64,000 nucleotides of DNA, taken from positions 682,001 to 746,000 of the forward strand of contig NZ_JBEJGY010000004.1 in NCBI RefSeq assembly GCF_040253615.1, read 5' to 3'. This document shows, piece after piece, positions 52,281 to 59,379 of this stretch (positions are counted from its first letter, which is position 1; every line of letters begins with the position of its first letter). Position numbers and translations under genes: made by a program. The notes under the pieces were generated by a model, which was given only the letters and a program-made list of their open reading frames with translations, was not told the origin of the DNA and searched no databases. The stretch is from Streptomyces sp. Edi4. GTDB lineage: Bacteria > Actinomycetota > Actinomycetes > Streptomycetales > Streptomycetaceae.

Positions 52281-53206
52281 ACCAAGACGCCACCCTCGTC
52301 GTGGGCAGCGGCCTGATCGGCACCGCGACCGCGCGCGGGCTCGCGGCGGCGGGCGGGCGCGTGACGCTCGTGTCGCGCCGCCCGCCCGCCCGGCCGCCCC
52401 AGACGTACGGGGCCCGGTGGCGCGCTCTGGACGCCACGGACCTGGAGGCCTGCCGGCACGTGCTCGCCCGTGTGCGTCCCGGCCGGATCGTCCTGGTGCA
52501 CGGGCCCTCCGACGTCACGTGGTGCGAGGACCATCCGGCCCGGGCGCGCGCCGCACACGTCGCCGCGGCCACGGCCTTCGCCACGCTGGCGCCGGACGCG
52601 CGCATCGTCCTGATCTCCACCGACAACGTCTTCGGTGGCGCCTCGTTCCACAACACCGAGCGCACGGCCGTGTCTCCGGCGAACGCCTACGGCCGGGCGA
52701 AGCTGGCGGCCGAGGAGGCGCTGCTCGCCACGGCCGCGCGAGCCGTGGCCCTGCGGGTCAGTCTGGTCTACGGCCACGAGCCGGCCGACGCGGGCAAGTG
52801 GCTCAACTTCTTCGCCGCCTGCGCCCACCGCCTGCTGCGCGGCGAGCGGATCGAGGCCCCCGACGACCACTGGACGACGCCGGTGCTCCTTGACGACGTC
52901 GTCCGCGTGACGGCGGCGCTCCTGGACACGGACCACCCCCTGCCGCCGGTGCTGCACCTGGGCGGCCCCGACCGTCTCACCCGCGCCGAGTGGGCGACGG
53001 ACATCGCGCGGGCACTGCGCCTGCCGACGGATCTGGTGACACCCGTGCCGAAGGCCCGTACGCGCTACGCCTCCCGTCCGGCCAACGCCTGCCTCACCAG
53101 CGAACTGCTCGGCGCGCTGCCCGCCACCGCCGCCATCGGCCTGCGCGGCACGCGTGCGGGGGCGCGGCTGCTCGCTCCCGCGTTCCTCAAGGCCACGGCC
53201 CGTTGA
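52277..53206 (+). CDS. NAD(P)-dependent SDR, RmlD-like reductase
   Basis: The 309-residue extended SDR starts at GTG 52277 overlapping the kinase stop. The nucleotide loop VVGSGLIGTATARG (8-21), LISTDNVFGG and YGRAKLAAEEAL (Tyr-x3-Lys) resemble dTDP-4-dehydrorhamnose reductases and related epimerases. In this cluster it may reduce the cyclitol ketone (the role of AcbL or AcbN in acarbose) or a keto sugar. The substrate cannot be told from the sequence. It is the last gene in the uninterrupted overlapping chain. Confidence 0.78.
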   Translation: MNQDATLVVGSGLIGTATARGLAAAGGRVTLVSRRPPARPPQTYGARWRALDATDLEACRHVLARVRPGRIVLVHGPSDVTWCEDHPARARAAHVAAATAFATLAPDARIVLISTDNVFGGASFHNTERTAVSPANAYGRAKLAAEEALLATAARAVALRVSLVYGHEPADAGKWLNFFAACAHRLLRGERIEAPDDHWTTPVLLDDVVRVTAALLDTDHPLPPVLHLGGPDRLTRAEWATDIARALRLPTDLVTPVPKARTRYASRPANACLTSELLGALPATAAIGLRGTRAGARLLAPAFLKATAR

Positions 53207-53280
53207 GCACACCCGCCCACAGCGCCCACCGGCCGCCCAGCGGGCCGGCTCCCGGGCGACGACATCCCATCGGAGCGACC

Positions 53281-54771
53281 ATGACCAGTTCCCCTCTCCC
53301 GTCCGGCCACGACGTCGTCGTCCTGGGCGGCGGAGTGGCCGGATGCGTCCTGGCGGCGCGTCTGAGCGAGGACCCCCGCCGGTCGGTGTGCCTCGTGGAG
53401 GCGGGCCCCGACTACGGACCCGGGCAGCAGGGGTGGCCCGCCTCCCTGCTCAATGCCCGCGCCCTGCCGCGCGACGACGTGTGGGAGCGCCACACCGCCT
53501 TCTACCGCATCCGGGCCCGGGTCCTCGGCGGTTCGTCCTGCGTCAACGGCGCCTGGAACACCTGGGGTTCAAACGCCGACCACGCCGAGTGGACGCGCGC
53601 GGGCGGCGAACGGTGGTCGGCGCCGGCGCTGGAGCCCTACCGGCGCCGCGCGGTGGACCGTATGCGTCTGCGCGCCGCCCCGGACGAAGAGCTCTCGGCG
53701 TGGGCATCGGCCGCGCTGGAGGCGGCCGGTGAACTGGGTTATCCGGAAGTGGACATGGGCGCCCCCGGCGCGCCGGGCCGTGGCCGGCCGCTGCTCAACG
53801 CGGTGGACGGGGTGCGCTTCAACGCCGCCCTCGCCTACCTGGACGCACAGGTGCGGGCGCGGCCCAACCTGACGGTCCTCAGCGGCGCCCTGGTGGACCG
53901 GCTGGTCGTCCACGGGGGCAGGGTCCGTGGCGTACGCGTCATCCTGGACGGCCGGCCCTCGACGCTGGTGGCGGACACCCATGTGCTGGCCTGCGGCACC
54001 TACGGCTCCCCCGCCGTGCTTCTGCGCAGCGGCATCGGACCTGAGGCGCACCTGAGGTTGAACGGCATCCGGTGCGAGGTGGATCTGCCGGGCGTCGGCG
54101 CCAACCTATCCGACCAGCCTGGTGTCTTCGTGCCGCGCTCCCCCACCCCCGAACTGGACGCGGCCCTTGCGGCCGGCGAGGCGGCGGGAAACCTCTACGT
54201 CAGCCGCATGCTGGTCCGCGCCGCCGGCGAGTACTGCCCCGACGGCGCGTGGAATCTGCACCTGCTCCCCACGGCGGGGCCGCCGCTGTTCGGCAAGCTG
54301 GCGCCGGGCCGGTACGAGGCCGGGATCTCCGCCTTCCTGATGAAACCGGTCTCCCGTGGACACGTGCGGCTGCGCTCGGCCGATCCCTGCGAGCCGCCCG
54401 TGATCGAGCCCGCCTTCCTGACGGACCCGGACGGCCGGGACGCGGCGGTGCTGCGCTCGGGACTGCGCAAGGCGCAGCAACTGGCCGACGCCCTGGCCGA
54501 GTTGGCCGGCCCCAGCGATCCGGTACCGGCGCACACGCTGTCCGACGCGGACCTGCGCGCACGGGTCGGGACCTACTGGCACCCGGTGGGGACCTGCGCC
54601 ATGGGCCCGGCGGACGAGCCGGGGTCGGTGACCGACGGACAGGGAGCGGTGTACGGCGTGCGGGGCCTGCGGGTCGCCGACGCCTCCGTGCTGCCGACCG
54701 TTCCCGCCGCCAACACCCAACTCCCGGTCCTGGCCGTCGCGGAGATGCTGGCCGACACCCTGCGCGCCTGA
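53281..54771 (+). CDS. GMC-family FAD-dependent oxidoreductase
   Basis: The 496-residue flavoprotein has the FAD loop VVVLGGGVAGCVLAARLSE (12-30), RVLGGSSCVNG near 82-92 (GMC signature 1), LACGTYGSPAVLLRSGIGP (signature 2) and a C-terminal TYWHPVGTCAMG with the catalytic His, then the second active-site Asn in PAANTQLP. GMC enzymes oxidise alcohols. Comparable dehydrogenases in aminoglycoside clusters oxidise sugar primary alcohols. A 74-base gap separates it from the SDR, so it may have separate expression. Its presence sets this cluster apart from the acarbose set. Confidence 0.85.
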   Translation: MTSSPLPSGHDVVVLGGGVAGCVLAARLSEDPRRSVCLVEAGPDYGPGQQGWPASLLNARALPRDDVWERHTAFYRIRARVLGGSSCVNGAWNTWGSNADHAEWTRAGGERWSAPALEPYRRRAVDRMRLRAAPDEELSAWASAALEAAGELGYPEVDMGAPGAPGRGRPLLNAVDGVRFNAALAYLDAQVRARPNLTVLSGALVDRLVVHGGRVRGVRVILDGRPSTLVADTHVLACGTYGSPAVLLRSGIGPEAHLRLNGIRCEVDLPGVGANLSDQPGVFVPRSPTPELDAALAAGEAAGNLYVSRMLVRAAGEYCPDGAWNLHLLPTAGPPLFGKLAPGRYEAGISAFLMKPVSRGHVRLRSADPCEPPVIEPAFLTDPDGRDAAVLRSGLRKAQQLADALAELAGPSDPVPAHTLSDADLRARVGTYWHPVGTCAMGPADEPGSVTDGQGAVYGVRGLRVADASVLPTVPAANTQLPVLAVAEMLADTLRA

Positions 54772-54864
54772 CCCGACAGCCCACCCCGAGCAGGCCCGAC
54801 GACCACTCAAATCAAGCCACCGGGCCCCAGTTGGAGATGTCGATCCGTCGCCACTACGCTAGCT

Positions 54865-54885
54865 TTGGTTGCCTGTAGCAACCAA
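54865..54885. promoter_or_regulatory. Operator-like inverted repeat upstream of the ligase gene
   Basis: TTGGTTGC at 54865-54872 and GCAACCAA at 54878-54885 form a perfect 8-bp inverted repeat with a five-base centre, 62 bases before the next start. Such TTGC-N5-GCAA sites are frequent targets of MarR-type regulators, none of which is encoded next to it. Confidence 0.45.
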
Positions 54886-54947
54886 GAGTTAAGGCGGCCC
54901 CTGCCGCTCCGCGTGACCGGCGTGCCCAGCGCCAGAAGGAATGCACC

Positions 54948-56519
54948 ATGTCATCAGAGACCCAGGCCTTCCGTCCGTACGTAACGGAGAATCTCCAAGC
55001 GCTGGAGACGGATCCCCGGCGGGAAGTCCTTTTCCATCAGGGGCGCCGGGTCACGGCTGGCGAGTTCCGCGACCTCGTGCACCGCATGGCACGGGCGCTG
55101 CGCGCGCACGGCGTCGACCGGGGGCAGACCGTCACGCTGCTGTGCGGCAACCTGCCGGAGACCATCGCCGTGCGGTACGCGGCCCATCTCATCGGGTGCC
55201 GGGTCAACCACCTCTACAACAAGCTTTCGGCCGAATCGCAGGCCGCCATCGTGCGCGACGTAGAGACCCGCGCCTTGGTCGTCGACCCCCGCCACGTGGA
55301 ACGGGCCGCCGAGATCACCGCGTTGGCGCCCGTGCCGGCCGTCCTCGTGCTCGGCCCGGTGAAGCCGGTGGCCTTGGGCGCGGCGGACGCGGTGGGCGTG
55401 GACCTCCTGGAGCTCGCGGCCGGACAGCCGGCCGAGGCGGTGGTCAGCACTGCGCGGCCCGACGACGTGTGCACGATCCGCCACACGGGCGGCACCACCG
55501 GCCACCCCAAGGGCATCTGCACCACCTATGAGCAGGTCCGCGCCTTCCGGAAGACGACGGCGGACTCCGAGGAGCAGCCCCCGAGGCTGCTGGTGTGCAC
55601 CACCCTCGCGCACGCCGCGGGAATGATCACCGACTCCGTCCTGCGCGACGGCGGATGCGTCGTGCTGCTCGAGGACTTCGACGCCGCCGCCGTTCTCGAG
55701 GCCATCGAGCGCGAGCGCATCACCCATCTCTTCCTGCTGCCGCCCCTGCTCTACCAGCTGATGGACCACCCCGACTCGGCCGTGCGCGACACGTCGTCCC
55801 TGCGCAGCATCTCCTACGGGGGCTGCCAGTCCTCCCCCGCCCGCATCGCCGACGCCATTCGCCGCTTCGGCCCGGTGCTCGTGCAGTTCTACGGCCAGAA
55901 CGAGGCCGGCGGCATCAGTCTGCTCACGCCCGAGGACCACGACCTCGATCGCCCGGACCGGCTGCGCTCGGCGGGCAAGGTGCTGCCCGAGGTCGAGGTG
56001 GCCATCCGCGACGAGAGCGGCCGCGACCTCCCGGTGGGTGAGCACGGCGAGATCTGCGTACGCTCCGCCATGCTGATGAAGGAGTACTGGAAGCAGCCCG
56101 AGCTGACCGCGCGGGTGCTGCGGGACGGCTGGCTGCACACCGGGGACATCGGATTCCTCGACGCCGAGGGGTACTTGACGGTCGTCGACCGCATCAAGGA
56201 CATGATCGTGGTCGTCGGCGGCCATGTGTACACCACCGAGCTCGAGGACCTGCTCAACTCGCATCCCGAGGTCCAGCAGAGCGCCGTCTTCGGGGTCCGG
56301 GACGCCGACCGCATGGAGCGGGTGCACGCGGCGGTGGTCCCGGTGCCCGGCAGCGCCCTCGACGCGCGGCAGCTGCGCGATCTGGTCCGTGCGCAACGCG
56401 GCGCGATGTACGAGCCCGCCGACATCACCTTCGTCGACGCGCTGCCGTTGACCGACGCCGGCAAGCCCGACAAGAAGCAGCTGCGCGCCGTGGCCGAGCG
56501 GGAGTTCAGCGCGGTCTGA
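54948..56519 (+). CDS. Class I adenylate-forming enzyme (acyl-CoA ligase type)
   Basis: The 523-residue protein has the ATP loop TIRHTGGTTGHPKGI (residues 176-190), the YGQNEAGG motif near 316-323, DGWLHTGDIGFLDAEGYL with the adenylate-binding Asp, and the C-terminal lysine in GKPDKKQL near the end. It activates a carboxylic acid as acyl-AMP and probably loads CoA or a carrier protein. It follows the cyclitol cluster but is separated by its own operator-like region and is probably not part of it. ATG 54948 follows AGAAGGAA. Confidence 0.88.
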   Translation: MSSETQAFRPYVTENLQALETDPRREVLFHQGRRVTAGEFRDLVHRMARALRAHGVDRGQTVTLLCGNLPETIAVRYAAHLIGCRVNHLYNKLSAESQAAIVRDVETRALVVDPRHVERAAEITALAPVPAVLVLGPVKPVALGAADAVGVDLLELAAGQPAEAVVSTARPDDVCTIRHTGGTTGHPKGICTTYEQVRAFRKTTADSEEQPPRLLVCTTLAHAAGMITDSVLRDGGCVVLLEDFDAAAVLEAIERERITHLFLLPPLLYQLMDHPDSAVRDTSSLRSISYGGCQSSPARIADAIRRFGPVLVQFYGQNEAGGISLLTPEDHDLDRPDRLRSAGKVLPEVEVAIRDESGRDLPVGEHGEICVRSAMLMKEYWKQPELTARVLRDGWLHTGDIGFLDAEGYLTVVDRIKDMIVVVGGHVYTTELEDLLNSHPEVQQSAVFGVRDADRMERVHAAVVPVPGSALDARQLRDLVRAQRGAMYEPADITFVDALPLTDAGKPDKKQLRAVAEREFSAV

Positions 56520-56547
56520 CCTCCCGGGGTTCGTGGGCGCCGGACGA

Positions 56548-56572
56548 GCCGGCGCGGTCGGGCCGCGCCGGC
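56548..56572. terminator. Bidirectional hairpin terminator
   Basis: GCCGGCGCGG (56548-56557) and CCGCGCCGGC (56563-56572) form a perfect 10-bp stem with a five-base loop between two convergent genes. Confidence 0.7.
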
Positions 56573-56589
56573 CGCCGGGCGCGGCCCGC

Positions 56590-58134
56590 TCACAGGATGT
56601 CTTCGACCCGTTCCCGGTTGAGCAGGTACGTGGGCAGGTACGGCAGGCCGGGGGCGAGCGGGAAGTCGTAGTCGTGGGCGAGGCTCGCCATCGCGAGCGG
56701 GCCGAGTGCCACCACCGCGCGCGGCGCCCTGGAGTCGCCCCAGTGGGCGGCGTGCTGTTCGACGGCTTCGGCGAGCGTCCGGGTGAACGCGTCGTGGTCG
56801 GCCGCGACGACGGCGTGGAAGAGGGCGACGGGCGCGTAGTCGATCCGGTTCACGTAGTCCATCGGCGCGTGCGTCACCGCGTCCGGCGTGGTGGCCCGCA
56901 TGGTGGCGAGCAGTTTGCCCACCGTGTCGTCCATGGGCCGGCCGGAGAAGAACGATTGCAGGGTGTCGGCCCAGTGCAGGACGTACTCGTCCACCGAGTC
57001 GTCCTCACGCAGCCGATCGAGGGGCACGTGGCACAGGCGGCCGATCCGCTCCCACTGGCGGCACACCAGCGCCAGATACAGGGCGTCGAGCCAGGCCCGG
57101 GCGTCAGCGGGCGGTTCGGCGGGCAGGGCGGCCAGCGGCGCGACGAGGTCTTCGCCGAGGTGGCACTCCTGCGCTTGCGCGCCGGTGAACCACGCGGATC
57201 CCAGCCGCACCGAGGTGGCCCAGGCGTTCCAGGTCTCCGGGAGCGCCGCGTGCGGGTCGGCCGCACACTGGGTGAGCGCCAGGGCCATGGCCGCGCCGAA
57301 CGCCTCACCGGGCCGCGCCTCGTCCTGCCCCAGATCCGCGATCAACTGGGCTGTCGTACGGGCCAGTTCGGCGCTCGAGGGCGGCATCGCCCGGGCCGAG
57401 GCGCGGGTGGCGAGGCGTCCTGAGCGGTCCAGGCGGAGCAGACCCGTCATGACGGCGAGCAGGTGCTCCGGCGGATCGAGGGAGAACGTCCGCGCGTCGT
57501 GATCGATCCTGGAGAGCGAGACCATGCGGCCCCGGTGCCACCAGTGGACCCGTGGCGAAAGCGCGGCCTCGCCACTGTCCTCGTACGCGCCGAGGGCGTA
57601 CGCGGCCAGGCTGTTGAGGGCGTCGACCACCGACCCGTCGGCCATGGGGTGGTAGACGAAATGATGCCGGCTCGGCATCGCCACCAGTGCGCCCTCGTCG
57701 GGGAGGGGATCGCCGGTGAGGTCGCGGACCGTCTCCGGCAGGTAGAGGACCTTGCTCGCGACGAAGTGCGAGTCGCCATGGACGGAGTGCAGCACCGTCC
57801 CCGACCCGACGGCCACTTCCTCGTGTTCGGCGGGGACAGCCATCAAGTTCCGGTACGCCGCCGCGCCCAGCGTCTCGGGCTCCACCCTTCGGACGTCCGG
57901 GTCGGTCAGGACGCGTACGGTGTCCGGCAGGTCCAGGGCGTAGACGAAGACGAGCCCGTCCGTCACCATCCGCGCGTAGCTGAGCACGCCGGCCAGCTCG
58001 GGGGTGACCGAATCCACGGACAGCAGCCGGGGGTGAGCGCCGCCCAGCAGCTCCTCGACGCTGTCCCCGCCGAGGCGTTCCTCGCCCTCGCCGTACTCGC
58101 GCGGACCGAGACCGTGGACGTGCTGTGATGTCAT
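56590..58134 (-). CDS. Immunity-49-family protein
   Basis: The 514-residue protein ends with the helical signature of the Imm49 family: RAVVALGPLAMASLAHDYDF followed by PLAPGLPYLPTYLLNRE, at the extreme C-terminus. The preceding 250 residues contain many Trp-anchored helices (WNAWATSVRLGSAWFTGAQA). The N-terminal 250 residues form an additional beta-rich domain (HSVHGDSHFVASKVLYLPE, HHFVYHPMADGSVVDALNSL) that I cannot name. Imm49 proteins protect bacteria from polymorphic toxins; no toxin gene is adjacent. ATG 58134 is chosen because the frame upstream is antisense-like. Confidence 0.7.
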   Translation of the reverse strand: MTSQHVHGLGPREYGEGEERLGGDSVEELLGGAHPRLLSVDSVTPELAGVLSYARMVTDGLVFVYALDLPDTVRVLTDPDVRRVEPETLGAAAYRNLMAVPAEHEEVAVGSGTVLHSVHGDSHFVASKVLYLPETVRDLTGDPLPDEGALVAMPSRHHFVYHPMADGSVVDALNSLAAYALGAYEDSGEAALSPRVHWWHRGRMVSLSRIDHDARTFSLDPPEHLLAVMTGLLRLDRSGRLATRASARAMPPSSAELARTTAQLIADLGQDEARPGEAFGAAMALALTQCAADPHAALPETWNAWATSVRLGSAWFTGAQAQECHLGEDLVAPLAALPAEPPADARAWLDALYLALVCRQWERIGRLCHVPLDRLREDDSVDEYVLHWADTLQSFFSGRPMDDTVGKLLATMRATTPDAVTHAPMDYVNRIDYAPVALFHAVVAADHDAFTRTLAEAVEQHAAHWGDSRAPRAVVALGPLAMASLAHDYDFPLAPGLPYLPTYLLNRERVEDIL

Positions 58135-58273
58135 CCCGGCAACTTTACGAGACGTCCGCGCGGCGGGGCGGGGCAGGGCCGGGCGGCACGGAGCGTCGGC
58201 GCAGCACCGCGCGCGGGACTTGCCGGCATGCCTTCGGGGGGTGGCGGCGCGGGGAGTCGGAGAGGATGGGCCC

Positions 58274-59203
58274 ATGAAGACCATCGCCTTCCCCCAGACC
58301 GAACTGCGGGCCTCCAATGTCGTCCTGGGCCTGATGCGCATCGCCGGACTCGAGGACGAGGACATCCGCACCCTGTACGGCAGTGCGCGGGACGCCGGGA
58401 TCAACACCTTCGACCACGCCGACATCTACGGGCCCACGCGCCACGCGTGCGAGGAGCGCTTCGGCGGGGCCCTCACGCTCTCCCCCGCCGAACGCGAGTC
58501 GATCGTCATCCAGAGCAAGGTCGGCATCCGGCCCGGGTTCTTCGACTTCTCCAAGGAACACATCGTGCGGACCGCCGAGGAGTCGCTTGCCGCCCTCGGC
58601 ACCGACTATCTCGACGTGCTGCTCCTGCACCGCCCCGACACCCTCGTGGAGCCCGAGGAGGTGGCAGCGGCCTTCGACGAACTGCACGCGGCCGGCAAAG
58701 TCGTCAACTTCGGCGTCTCCAACCACACACCCGGCCAGATCGAACTGCTCAAGACGGCCGTCAGGCGTCCGCTGGTGGCCAACCAGGTCCAACTGAGCAT
58801 CACGCACTGCCCGTTGATCGCCTCGGGGATCGCGGCGAACATGGGCGGTCTCGACCAGTCCATCGACCGCGACCACGGTCTCCTTGACTACGCGCGGCTG
58901 CACGGCATCACGCTCCAGGCATGGTCACCGTTCCAGAAGGGCTTCTTCGACGGGGTCTTCATCGGCGACCGGGACAACTACCCGGAGCTCAACCTGGTCC
59001 TGGACGAACTGGCCGCGAAGTACGGGGTGACACCGACAGGCATCGCCGTCGCATGGATCACGCGTCACCCGGCGAACATGCAGGTGGTGCTCGGCACCAC
59101 CAACCCGGCCCGGGTCGCGCAGTCCGCGGCGGGCTCGGACCTCCCCCTCACCCGCGAGGAGTGGTACCGCCTCTTCCGCGCCGCGGGCCACACACTCCCG
59201 TAG
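58274..59203 (+). CDS. Aldo/keto reductase
   Basis: The 309-residue TIM-barrel oxidoreductase has the catalytic tetrad Asp47 and Tyr52 (FDHADIYG), Lys82 (QSKVG) and His119 (LLLHRPD). The coenzyme region VVLGTTNPARVAQS is near the C-terminus. Sequence style is that of the YdhF-type NADP(H) reductases. The substrate is unknown. It stands alone and ends before a strong hairpin. Confidence 0.88.
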   Translation: MKTIAFPQTELRASNVVLGLMRIAGLEDEDIRTLYGSARDAGINTFDHADIYGPTRHACEERFGGALTLSPAERESIVIQSKVGIRPGFFDFSKEHIVRTAEESLAALGTDYLDVLLLHRPDTLVEPEEVAAAFDELHAAGKVVNFGVSNHTPGQIELLKTAVRRPLVANQVQLSITHCPLIASGIAANMGGLDQSIDRDHGLLDYARLHGITLQAWSPFQKGFFDGVFIGDRDNYPELNLVLDELAAKYGVTPTGIAVAWITRHPANMQVVLGTTNPARVAQSAAGSDLPLTREEWYRLFRAAGHTLP

Positions 59204-59248
59204 CCGGCACACCGCAGCGTGGCCCGGACTCCCGCTCCGGCCCCCCAT

Positions 59249-59289
59249 ACGCGACGACGCCGGGTGCCTGGTGGCATCCGGCGTCGCGT
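59249..59289. terminator. Hairpin terminator
   Basis: ACGCGACGACGCCGGGTGCC (59249-59268) pairs with GGCATCCGGCGTCGCGT (59273-59289), apart from a three-base bulge and one G-T pair. It ends the reductase transcript and may also serve the convergent gene. Confidence 0.65.
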
Positions 59290-59379
59290 TGTCGTGCGGG
59301 CGAGGAAAGCGGAGGGACTATTTCAGTGGAAGAGGAGAAGGAAGCCCCTCCATGGCCTCGCCGTGGCTCACGTTAACAG

